Shown here: positions 46,162 through 57,632 of the stretch, in pieces | Layout of the letters: each line of letters opens with the position of its first letter | Position numbering within the stretch: the stretch's first letter is position 1 | NCBI GenBank assembly: GCA_015179045.1 | Contig: WHUZ01000001.1 | Span: 2,480,001 to 2,544,000 of the forward strand | DNA: 64,000 nt | DNA from: Kalaharituber pfeilii | Lineage: Eukaryota; Ascomycota; Pezizomycetes; Pezizales; Pezizaceae | Direction: 5' to 3' | Notes under the pieces: generated by a model | Told to the model about the DNA's origin: nothing | What the model saw: only the letters and a program-made list of their open reading frames with translations | Database searches by the model: none | Made by a program: the position numbers and the translations under genes

Positions 46162-46691
46162 GTAGCAAACAAGGGGCACCTTTGCTGGGGATTTCTTTCG
46201 TATTTGTTTTCCGATGTCCTTAACTGGGTTTCCATGTGTTTTTTTATCAACTTTGGATCTTTGGCTGGTAACTTATGGGGGCTTTTTTTCTTGCTTTGGC
46301 ATTCTGAAGGGAGGATTGATTCATAACTTTGGCCAGTTTGGGGTGCATGTGGAAGGTATACCCCACTGCTATATTTCATTCATTTCCTTCTCCTAATTGG
46401 AACTACCATTTCACTCGTAAACAATCTCAAGACGCCTTATAACCTGGTTCTGCGGAAATGACAGTAGAAACATCTGCGTAAATCTGTATACCAATTTTCG
46501 TAAACGTGATAGTTATAAAGAAAAAAGCAACACAGACTGAGAACAAGGGACCGAAAAAAAAATCTCCCCCCTCACCCGTTGATAAAACCACACACCACAT
46601 CCCAAAAAAACTTGATTTTTTAACCAATCAACCATCCACGGGGCGCACTACAATACACAGCTTGCTACCACCCCCATCCCCCCTCTCCCAC
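46162..46691. other. Convergent 3' region
   Basis: AT-rich, then C-rich (46661-46700). Nothing else seen. Confidence 0.5.
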
Positions 46692-47154
46692 TTACTCCTC
46701 TCCTTCCTCCATCTGACCCCTCCCCCTCCTCCTCCTCCGGCTCTCCTCGCCCTCTTCTTCCTCATCCACCCCAAGTGCCTTTCCAAATACTCCCTTCCCC
46801 GAAGAAATCGCCTCGTGTAAGCTCCCCACGAAAGCTCCGACCTGTTCCAGGTCCATTGTTGGGCCTCCGTCCCGCGAAAGAGAAGGCTGCTTTGTCAAGG
46901 AGAGAGTGCTGCGGAGAGAGGTGTTGCTATGGAGGAACGGGGCGGGAGTGTTAGCTTATATATATACTCTAGTGTGAGCTTTCAAGCATGGAGTGGGGGT
47001 GGAGAGGAGGAGGGATTAGGGATATATATATATATTTTCCCCTCAATAAAGGCAAAAAAAACAAAAAAACATATATAGATAATACTCACATCTTCTTCAC
47101 CGTCAACAAAATCTTATTAAGCTCTATCAAGATTGCCTTCTGCGTTGCCGTCAT
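46692..47154 (-). CDS. Small two-exon protein, unidentified
   Basis: Exons 47154-47090 and 46926-46692, joined over a 163-base intron with donor GTGAGTAT and acceptor CCATAG; 99 residues. The first part is a helix (MTATQKAILIELNKILLTVK) continuing KINTSLRSTLSLTKQ, then a second helix MDLEQVGAFVGSLHEAISSG and an acidic then Arg-rich tail (VDEEEEGEESRRRRRGRGQ). Size and helix pattern recall small kinetochore (DASH) or tethering-complex subunits, but I cannot assign it. The frame stays open upstream of the Met through a Gly-rich stretch to a stop. The intron falls in AT-repeat sequence. Convergent with the LMBD1 gene. Confidence 0.45.
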
Positions 47155-48898
47155 CTGGTGCTCATGCTGCTTGCCGTATGCGTCGTTGTCGCTACTATCC
47201 CCCTTCCCCCCTCCCCACCCCGAACATTTTGTAAGTTACTATCATGCAATGATTTGAACCCTTCATTTTTTCTTTTTTTTATCTTTTTGTTTTTTTTTTT
47301 CTTTTTTTTTTCCCAACACCCCCAAGTTAAAATCTGGAAAACAGAAACGAAAAAAAAAAAAAAAAAAAAAAAGATATCGATCTTTATAAGAATTTACCTT
47401 GCTTGATTCATATTGTCATCTGCCATTTTTATATATATATATATATATATATTGATTTATTTATTTATTTATTTTTATTTTATTTTTTTTTTTGGAGTAT
47501 GTGTGTGTATATATATTGATTAAAAAAAAAAAAAAATAAGGATAGATAATTAAATAGCTGAAAAGCCCTCCACCCCCAACACTGATGTTTTGAAACGAAA
47601 AGGTTGTTTTTTTTGTCGTTATATTGTTGATTCTTCTCCTCGATCAACCCTAGGTGACTTCCGTTTTAGGTGTCTTGTGAATGGGTAAATCAATCAGTGC
47701 GGTGCCAATTTGACCAGGTTAAGGTTGTAGGTGGAATAAGTACCTGTAGTGAAATAAAGGCATGGTTACGAATATACCCTCTGCGCTTACTTATGTACTT
47801 TGAGCAAGCGTGCTTTGAGAATCCGTCTCACGTGCAGCCGCCTCGCCGCATATGTTCTGTAGGTACAGTTTTCCCTTGCTATACCGGATCTGTAAAATCT
47901 GGCCTTTTTCGTCCGGTATAGCAAGGTTCCGCTATAGAATAAAATGCTTGGCAGGACAGAATAGGGGTGAGCAGCAAAAATAATGTAATTGGGAACAATT
48001 TTATTATGTAATGTTAAGTTTAGTAAGCATCTGAAGGTGAACGCAATGTGGGATAGCCAAGATTGGACGTTTCAGTGTTAGTGTATCCGGTATAGCAAAT
48101 ATTATTTGTATGGAGACAGGGGGGTAAGTGCCTGGCAATTCCTGTCCGGTCCGGTATTCTTAGTGCGTCCAGTATAGCAAGAGGATTTTGAATGGGAGCG
48201 GGATGTAGCAACCTGAGAGCATCCGGTATAGCAAGGTTTCCGGTACAACGAGGTCCGGTATAGCAAGGGAAAACTGTAGGTAGGGGAGATCTAGCCTCGG
48301 GGGAGATCGTGCACTTCTAAGTTTACCCAGGCTGACTAAAACACAAATGCGCAACCAATCATACGAAGGATCGCACACGTGATCATGGCATGTTCGCGTA
48401 GATGTACAGAATCTCATACTTGTCACAGTGCCGGTACAGGGGTCGTGAAATTCGTTATAAAGGCTCTAGGTATCTCGGATGTAAAAGTACACAACTACGT
48501 ATCTCTTGGCTTTCTAATAGATGGAAACAAAGAAAAACAAAAACAAAAATTCTAAGGCAAAATTCGTCGGGTTGCTCAATTTAGACCCTTTTTTCAGTCC
48601 AGTTGTAACTCCAAGTTCGCCACGTCAGGAATGGATTGATAAACCTTGAATCCCATTCCAGGGACACCAAAATACATGTAACTCGTTACCTCAATGTGAG
48701 ATAGCTGTGAGATAATTAAAATTTGGACTCCTAGTCCCGATGATTGTCAGTAGCAGTACTGGTCATTGGTCTTGCCCGAGAGGTACTCTGACTGACGGAG
48801 CGTCCCAGAGGCAAACCAGTACTCACTAAAGAGGGACGCCTATTGAGGCGTTGGTCCCTCAGTAGTGACTCGCTAGGTAACAGTATCTTCGTTGAGAA
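47155..48898. other. Intergenic with microsatellites and a pogo-type MITE
   Basis: T/A-runs (47267-47310, 47350-47371), a TA dinucleotide array (47431-47451) and further AT repeats to 47540. The MITE at 47866-48276 is listed separately. 48290-48898 holds nothing recognisable. Confidence 0.7.
47866..48276. mobile_element. Pogo/Tigger-type MITE, copy 1 (411 bp)
   Basis: Perfect 23-base inverted repeats beginning CAGTTTTCCCTTGCTATACC at 47866 and ending at 48276, flanked by TA on both sides (47864-47865, 48277-48278). The CAGT start and TA duplication are typical of pogo/Tigger (Tc1/mariner superfamily). At least four internal copies of TCCGGTATAGCAA lie at about 47912, 48086, 48167 and 48222, all in the orientation of the right end. 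No transposase frame. Confidence 0.88.
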
Positions 48899-51800
48899 TT
48901 AGCATTTGACAAATGTGGATGAGATGATGAAGCGTACCGCACGGTCGACTTGGTAAGGCAAGCCTCTATGCCTTCCTCTTATTTGCATGGCAAGGATGAT
49001 AAGTTTGCTGAGGACCTTAAATTGCCCACAGAAGGAGGTGTTGACATCTGGGTATCCCAAACTTACACCAACCGTGCCGCTATGCAACACAATCATCAGC
49101 ACAATATACAGAACATGCGGTTTTTGTGACTTACTATGCACTAACAACCTCAAAGAGGATTGCGAACAAGGTGAAAGCCTACTAGCCATGTCAACAACCC
49201 CATCGAGTTATTATGGAACCCAAAAGTACTCACATAATCTGCTTTGCTTTCAATCCGTCTGCCTTCTACAATAGCAATGAGGAATAGCCCAAGAAACACA
49301 TACCATAGGTCATATTGCAACTGGTTTCGTAAATGGGCGCCAACAAAGGAGGTGGGTTTCTTCTCATCTCCTGCTTCCTCAACAAGGTAAATGCCAAGGG
49401 CACTTTCTTCATACACATTCGTTCTGTATAGCTGTTAATTCAGATATTATCATTTTGAGTTCCAATGATGTTTATACCTTCGCACACTAATAGCGATGGG
49501 AAATATCGAGATGTACATCATCACTATAGACTTGTTAATACAATTCGAATAGTGTACCTCCAATTTGTTCCAACAAACTTACCCATGTAACTCACTTGTA
49601 TTGCGGGGTGAAGGGCAGCCACGTTAACTATAGAGAATCCAGCGGTCCTCGTAGACACTGCTTGGAATAATCCAGAAAGCAGCCTGTACGAAACAGGAAT
49701 GGTCATGACATCGGGGTCTTTGAGCTAACAAAATTGTAAGTACCAAGTACACAGGATGATGCAAAAAACAACTTACATCCAAAAGCAAAAAAAGGATCAT
49801 GTCAGCCGCATTGAGAATCACAAGGATTGCAAACAGCCACCAAGTGGCCTGTGACACGTTAGAGCTATTCTGTGCATGTAACGGGATATACTTACTGTAG
49901 CAGGAAATAGAAGGGTAAAGCAACGTCTTGGATGACTGCAATTAATCTAGTTAGATGCGAGAACGTACAGCGAAAACATCCTCTGATGGAGCGTACTCTA
50001 GAAGATATCCCAATGGCTTTTTAAGTCTTGTCAGTATAAGTACTACGAGATGAGAGTGATGTGACACATACCGCGTCTAGTGAAGAATCCGCTGGTGTGC
50101 ACTTTTTCATAACCCAAATGATTAAGCGCAACATGCAAGGGAAACCAGTGTTACCAATGATGATGAGATAGGTCCATAGGAGAACGGGCCAAGTCGCATG
50201 TTGAAAAGATAACATCGAGTTTGGGGTCAAAGTGAACCCCACATCATTAAAAGCCATGTTTGATGTAAATATGCACCTTCACAGACTTAGTCTTCAAATA
50301 TGGTTGGACACACTGGTGATACTTACCACCAAACTTTGTTAAGACCGAAATCTTGAATAATATTCCCATATTCATGCATGTTCATTATCCATGGTAGGAT
50401 ACAGATATTGGCAAAAATCTGGAAGAAAACCATGTAGCCTAGAAGGAGTTAACAAGGTAATAATGTTGAACTAGATCACAGCATACCAATTAGAATCTTT
50501 GCCAATAGTTTGAGAGCCCGGTATTCCAATCCCCCTAGTTCGTCTTTCTGTTCTTCCGTGAGATCAGGGAATGCAGAATTCCTGCCCACTGTAGGAGTAT
50601 AGGAGAGATATGGCATTGGGCCTGGATCCACGCGTGTTGTTCGCCTAGACAACTTCGACATAGGGCTTGTACTTCTCCCTCGTGAGAATCCAGATGTAAT
50701 TGCCAATGTTTGCGCCCGAGGTATTATCCGCTCTGTTATCGATCCCATTCGTCGCCTAATCTTTCCTTGATTATTATTTTGATCCGTCTCCTCTGTTACT
50801 GAGATTTGCCCTGTGGTATGAGACCGCCTTAAAGGATTACATTCTTCCTCTTCAATATCCTGTACAGTACCGCCTTCTGGAATCAGTATAGTACTGGTAA
50901 ACATACGGTATCAGGGAATATATACCTCGCTCAAATTCTCTTGGACTGGGTATTCTCAGTACACCACTTTTCTTTGGCGGACGGTTACTATCTGCAAAAG
51001 CAATATGTGTAGACTGCCCGTTTTCTTGTGCAGACTCCGCATTGGGAGACTGTTCTGTGGGGCCAATATTTTCCTTTGAATCTTCGGGGTTGGAAGCAAG
51101 ATCATCACTTCGTATAAACTTTAGCAGAGATCCTGAGTGCTGAAAACATAAGCATACCTAACTTCTTGGGCATTGCCATTTTCGGCGTTTTCTACCGGCT
51201 TGATCTCAGCTGAGTTTCGTTTAGACGATTCCGGAGATTGAACTGCGGTCGAGTTTCCCGAAAGGGGTTTATTATTCTCCGCTGTACCCTCTGGCAATGC
51301 TGTACCTCGAATACTCTGTGGCGGAGCCCCTCTGATTAAAGTGATGGGGCGACCACCTAATAACATTAGCACTGAATTGATGGATCCTGCTCAAAACACT
51401 TACCAACTCCACGTTCCTCCCTTTCGGGATCTGCATCTGATGGTTCGGCTCGCGGTCTAGTAGTTGTTTTATATCTACCAAATCTTGCCTCATATACTAG
51501 TTTATTAAGTTAGCTCTAACTGTGAATTAAATGAAAAGTTATTGCACCGTACCTAAGTTCTCCAACCTTTTTTCAAACCAGTAAATTCGAACAAATACTA
51601 TTGCTGAGCTAACGAAAATTGGATTCGTGATAAGTGGTATTATGAAAAGGACAACCTAATTTTTACTACATCAACATCCTGCTGTTAAATGATGTAGAGG
51701 GAAAGAATACGAACTTGCTGGTACAGTTTCAAGAGGTTTAAGTCAATGCTACTACTGTCAGCAGAATTCATCTCTGTTGTGGGACCGCATTACTCACGTA

Positions 51801-52030
51801 TTGAGGCCAGACTGCGTCGCAGCTCCACAGGCAAAAAAAAGAGCATCAACGAATGGCATATTGCGCTGTGCATACAAAATCACACCACCAGTTAAGGAGA
51901 CTGTGATGAAGTATGTATCTAAAGTTGTTAGATTTAGGATAGACCTAAGTTATAGACTTCACCTACAGTGTAAGAACAGGAAAGAAAGCTTGGGTCGATA
52001 TGAGGTCCATGATGATGGTAGGAGGGCCAT
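48899..52030 (-). CDS. TRK1: High-affinity potassium transporter (TRK family)
   Basis: Plasma-membrane K+ uptake system with four pore-loop repeats. Eighteen exons: 52030-51967, 51918-51798, 51751-51715, 51655-51553, 51496-51404, 51356-51163, 51118-50936, 50876-50487, 50438-50327, 50277-50072, 50016-49997, 49935-49896, 49848-49777, 49724-49583, 49523-49478, 49423-49234, 49178-49135, 49079-48899. They sum to 2238 bases, 745 residues. The start at 52030 (MALLPSSW) is preceded in frame by a stop. Filter regions seen: ACGAATQSGLNT, SNMAFNDVGFTLTPNSM, VSTRTAGFSIVN and SAYGTVGVSLGYP. Other marks: LLDHPRRCFTLLFPAT-ATWWLF and the ending RGRHRGLPYQVDRAV. A long hydrophilic loop (about residues 130-400) with Arg/Ser-rich sites is usual in fungal Trk. 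Exon 11 is only 20 bases. Donor GTTAGG at 51162 is weak. Confidence 0.93.
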
Positions 52031-54375
52031 GTCAGATGTTGAACCAGGTTGGCCTATTGATGAAAGTCTGAGCAATAAGCGCACTTTCAATACTCGCGAG
52101 AGCGCAGAAAATTCCTTTTATAGCGAAGATGTGAAGTAGATCAGAAAAATAGGTAAAAGAGCTAATCAATGGAATGAAGGAATTATCAAGCTCCCACTTC
52201 CACAATGTAAAGGTGGGAGAGAGCTCTCGTATCTTCTTGAGCCCGGCTGGTGCTGTTAAATATCAAATAAAATGGTCATGACTGAATTGCTATAGATGTA
52301 TATAAAAGGTATGCACAGACAATATCAATAGCTGATATCTGACAGGGCTATCTCTGCCCAGTACTAGGTGATCGAGAAAGGTCTTAGTAAGGATGTCCGG
52401 AAAGGCAAGAAATGCTACTTACGGCGATCCACTTGCTGAGACAGTCTCAAAGAAGTCGATAATACGACGGCAATTAGTCTTCTGAATATTGGCTGCCGAG
52501 TATCTCCTTATACAGAGTACAGAGGTCTGTACTCAACGATTGTAGCCCGGTATGTGGCTGCCGGGTGACGTGCCGATTGTCAGTCAATGAAGCGGAGGAC
52601 AAAGACGTGAAGTGTGAATCCTACCGGTGTGGGCCGCAACGAAATTTCGAGGTTAGACTAGATCAAGTGATATGGAGGTTGACAGGACAGAAGTAGATGC
52701 TGTGATGATTTACCCTTTGTCAGATGGAACAAGCAGGAGGTTAAAAATGGGTCCGAGTCGCAGCAAGAGCACTGGGAAGGCCCGGGGAAAGCCCTTTCAG
52801 GACCAGTACGCGATCCCTTAATGGGAGTGGGCATGGGGGAGCGAATTGCACCAATTTGCAGTTAGCACGGGCCACCGGAGAGAGGTTCGCCCTGCACAGC
52901 TAGGCGGTGTGCTACAGCCTATGATAGCAGATGGGAGTGTGCGGTGCGAGGAGTGGGATGTAGCTATGATACAGCTCGTAGGCTCACGCGCTCTACGGCC
53001 CATCGTTGGGGCACAGTGGGCACAGTGGGCCGCCATGCGCTAGCCGTGGTTCGGACAAGTTGTACGAGTACTGCACTCCAGCACGCTAGCTCTAGGAGTG
53101 ACAGTAGGCTGGCTGTCGCCGCGTGCAACAGCACTTGCGTTCATACGGCTAGGAAATGAATGCCACGCACTAGCGCCACGGCGGCGGGTCTGCATCCCAG
53201 GTTCTATGCATATGTTCCAAATCTCAGCGGGCACCCGAATTTTACGGGGCTCAAATGACGACAGATACAGTACCCCTGCAGAGTCTGTGATGAACCAAAA
53301 TTCGAGGCTTCCATTGGCCAGTACGGTAGATGTCCTTGCCGCTGTGCACAGATACTCCCAAGGAGAAGTTTTGGTCCTTTGTTGGGTGGGACGAAATTTG
53401 AACGATTTCGCGTGCCCGAGGGATTGGTGGCGCGCCATTGCACTTGAGAAGTATGCGGGCTTTTCCACCTGTTGTAGTACCTTCAACTCAAGCTTTGCCA
53501 CCTCTTCAAGTCTGAATCCTGCACCTTCGCAGCGTGGCGTTAAGCTTCCTGCCTGCTCTTCTCAAGTCCCTGACTACGGGTACATCTTCACACATGAGAT
53601 GATATTATGCTACATGTTCCCCACAAAATTGCATACGGATTCGGATTCACATTCCTCTTACTCCTGCATGGCGCAAGCATCCAGACCATGGTGCCGGTCG
53701 ATGTATGTGCACCTTGTGCGGACTGCCTGCGTGGATTTAAACACTTGTAACTGCATAGATGTATACCTATGAAGTACTCGCGCCATTGACCAGTAACTCT
53801 CTCAGTAGGGCAGACCGAGCTGTCGCTGTAGAGTACAATCGCATTGTGACTGCTGGGTACATGCATGTACTCGAGTACAGTACTGGCTGAGGAGTGCAAG
53901 CATCGATTGGCTCTTGGCTGCGCTATTTTTCTCGGCTTGTTAAGCTTTCTATTAGACCCTAGTCTGGTTGCAACCAGACTAATTAGACCCTTAGCATGAT
54001 GATGCCAGATTGGATCTCAAGTTCTCCAGTTATCCCGGCCAGACCTCACTTGCCTTCCCCTAATTGTGCCAGCTAGATGCGGACAAGCAGTAACTGAAAT
54101 ACATGCACCGCCTCAAGGCCCAATTCAGTAACCAATGCAAGAAATTAGGATATTTCATTACTCAAGATAAACGTGCATCCTATTATTCAAGATAAACTTG
54201 CATTTTATCGTATGACCTAACAGGCAACAGAAAAACGCTGTGGTGGGAGTATTTACGGATAATTTTGCTGCTGTAAGCAACCCCACTATAGTACTAGTAC
54301 AAGCTGTAAACATACGGACCTTCCTCCGTCAAGGGATCGGCATCGACATCAGCATTAGAAAGAAGTAAGTACGTA

Positions 54376-55174
54376 CAGTCTACCCTTGCTATACCGGATG
54401 GCCTCTGCCTGCGACATCCGTTCCCCATACAAATCGCCCTTGCTATACCGGACGCCCTAACAATTTCGGACCGGATAGAAACCTCTAGACAAGTAGCCCC
54501 CTGCCTCTATACAAATAATATTTGCTATACTGGACACACTAATACTAATACATCTTAGACTACTCCATTTCACACTTGGCTGCCATCACTGCTGCCACCA
54601 CTGCTGTCACTGCTTCTGCTAATGCCGTTGCTACTACTGCTACCATCACTTGCTACAATGTTGTTCAAGTAATGGAAACTGGGCACTTCGTTGCTTCTTG
54701 TTCCATGTTTCGAGATTAATTGCTAACCACTTACCACTTTATTTCAAAATACCTGACTAAGTAGATACAGCTACTGGTCAGCTTAAAATAATAAATTAGA
54801 TACCTAGGATATCAAAGTTAAGTTAAAGTACAGTAATCTTACCAATTTATCTCAAAGATGTTTATCAAATTCATTTAACTTTTCTTTAGCATATTTTGGT
54901 TCTAGTCAATGTTTACATATTTGATGCTTCTCACGCACACTCAAGGCTCGACATTTTTCTAGATTTCGTGACTGATGCATATTGATGTCTTTGGCTGGGT
55001 GTGAACAAGTTGATGTTTACTTCGTTCATCTCCTATTTCAGTAATTATTTGAATTTACAATATTGTATCACCCCTCCTGTCTGCCAAGCATTTTATTCTA
55101 TACCGGAACCTTGCTATATCATACCGGACGAAAAGTGCTAGATTTTAGGGATCCGGTATAGCAAGGGTAGACTG
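54376..55174. mobile_element. Pogo/Tigger-type MITE, copy 2 (799 bp)
   Basis: Perfect 24-base inverted repeats beginning CAGTCTACCCTTGCTATACC, flanked by TA (54374-54375, 55175-55176). Internal motif copies at about 54438-54452, 54531-54544 and 55099-55130. Interior segments (for example around GAATAAAATGCTTGGCA, reverse complement at about 55085-55100) match copy 1, so both belong to one family in opposite orientation. No transposase frame. Confidence 0.88.
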
Positions 55175-55199
55175 TAGGTGAATACTTACTAGTACTACG

Positions 55200-55277
55200 T
55201 AGCTAGTTTCAAAAGTATTCGGACGCCTGACTATAATATGGATTAGTCAGGCATCCGAATACTTTTGAAACTGGCTA
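55200..55277. mobile_element. Foldback miniature element (78 bp)
   Basis: Arms of 34 bases (TAGCTAGTTTCAAAAGTATT at the left; right arm reads TAGCCAGTTTCAAAAGTATT as reverse complement) with two mismatches around a 10-base loop. TA at both outer ends fits a mariner-like target site. Almost the whole element is hairpin. Confidence 0.75.
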
Positions 55278-57632
55278 GTATGCCGGCATCAGCCGGCATG
55301 TGGTGATTCCAAGGTCGACTGCTGATCCTTTCCAGTTGGTACAAGAAGCAAGTGCCGTAACAACACTACGCTAACATAATGGGTAAAGAAACATTGAGGT
55401 TGTAGAGCTTCAGTTACATATGTAAATGAAATAAAATAACAAAATGCTGGTAAAAGAAAAGCAATTTCATTGAACTTTCTGCCACGTGCGTCCAGCCTCA
55501 TCGCCTGTTGGGCTGTTTTTCCCAGACAGTTGTTCAGGCTATAAGAACCTGACTTGCCAGGTATCCAAGCCTATCTAACTGATATGGTATCCTTGTGACC
55601 GCGAGACATTCATCCGAGCTGACGCCCACTCCACCATTTTGGAGTACCCATCAAAAATATTACAAGGAAAAATCGATAAAATAGTAAGCAAATTACAGAA
55701 AAATAATAGCCCCTATGAATGGAGATCAGAGAACTGAAATCTTTTTTTAGAATTTAAAGAGGAGCATTTTTGGTTAAGTTGCTGTAATTCCGCAGGGATG
55801 GTTCTCAGATTGCATGTCCCGCGAACCCACAGAATAATTCGATTAATGAATACTTTCGTAGAGTTCAGTACAGCCTGTAGCCATAGAGCAGTTGCAGTAG
55901 TCATCATATCGAGGCTTGGCCGATCTCGACTGGGGAGGGAGAGCGGACAGATTGTCAACTTGTACTCCATACATTGCCAGTAGTAGTGGCTATGTTCAAA
56001 TTTCACAGTGGACTATCGCGTCATCGATCCGGCCCAGTGGGGACACCAATGTATGCATACAACAGAGAAGCCAAACACGGATGTGCTAGTGGAGTACCAG
56101 CATCAAAACGCAATGAGACATGATGTTATTTTTAGACCCTGCTCTTGCGCAAATGTGGGGCAGAGAAGAGAGAAGGCGGAGAATTACTAGCGTTTCTACT
56201 GGTGGCATTCTGTAATAACATGCACCAGACCGCAACCCCTGAGTTGCGAAGTATGATTGCAGTCTCAAAAAATTCATTCCTGCGTCAGAGTCCATATTAG
56301 TGTTAGTAGAAAAGCAAATATATTGTCCCCTAACCTCGAGCAGTAGTCTCATGACATCAGAATAACTGAGTACTTTGTTTTCCCAAATGAATATCTGCTC
56401 GTTCCATCTTCCGAAGCCTTAGTTTCGCACCCTTCTCAAATAAGTAACAGGTCGTCCTTGCAAGCTTAATCTCCACTTCTCGTGGCAATTGTGGTGCCAG
56501 CTGTTTCCATCTACCGGCACCCCGCCCTCGAGGTCACCAGTTGGTGAGCATATACATACATCATAACCCAAGCCAAACTACATCATATAACCAGACTGGT
56601 GATGAGCACATCTGACAAGTGCCTGGCGCGCTCTTTCAGTTGTAAAGCTATACGTAAGTCTCCAGAAAAACATAGTCTGGGTTTAGCCTCGTCCCAGAAG
56701 CCAGCTATTAGGTAGCTAGTTGAACATGTGAGTTGCCAAGAACTTTAAATATAATAAATCGACTGGTGATATATAGATATGAGTGTAGATGGTTACGGGG
56801 TAGATTCCTCTTCCTTGCTTGCATGCCGTTTTTTTCATTGCTATGCTATTGCCTGCCTGTGTTTCACGATACGAATCGATTGCTTTCTTCCACTCAGCTA
56901 CCATTTAGCTGTTGATAGCCACCGAGTCTAGATCTGGCCCTTTCGTACATGCAGACGTAGTATCACTACTTAGTACTTGTATATACTCTCTGTATGTCCA
57001 CAATGCATATGTACAGTTAGTGAAAGCGCCTGAGAATGAGGCTACTTATAATTACATGTAAAATGTAGTTCTTCTAAAGTATCATCTCCCATCAATCGGA
57101 TAGGAAAGACAGAATTCTCATGCCAATCCCCCACCCTGTCTGAGACTGAGGGGCAACTTCGATAGCTCGGTTGAAAACAGGGCTCACGGCAACTTTCAGG
57201 AGGGATCGATGCCGGGGACCTTGTCCGAATGGTCTTGACTGGATACAAGAGCACGGTACCATAGCGTCGGTACACAACTCTATCGGCCTCCGAGTCGGAG
57301 GGCACAGCCGAACAACCGCATGTGGTCCTGGTATCAGGAAACCGTCGACTACAGAACATAGACAACGTCCAATAATTCAAATGGGGAGTGGGGTTACAAC
57401 GCCACTATTTTGTATCGGAGTATATAGCGTGTTGGTATAAAGATTCCTCTATTATTTCCCATACCAAGAGACAGAGTAATGCGAAAGAGATTAATCAAAG
57501 AAATACCCTATAAATTACAAAAAGGATCAAAACAGAAATTGACAAAAATCACAACACCGAAAACACCATTTCCAATTCCCGTGTCTTCATTGATCACCTA
57601 ACCCTGTCTTATCGTGACACCGTTGTGATTTT

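Larger units (their letters stand above)
52031..57632. other. 5.6-kb gene desert
   Basis: No supported gene. Both strands at 53040-53772 are open for some distance (plus 53098-53772, minus 53040-53501) with no known domain. A perfect 20-base palindrome lies at 53961-53980. A pogo-type MITE (54376-55174) and a foldback element (55200-55277) follow. A weak MITE-end match (CATAGTCTGGG) lies at 56671-56681. Confidence 0.55.

Noticed and set aside
53040..53772. Overlapping frames on both strands
   Set aside because: No family match or splice support; the region is part of a gene desert.
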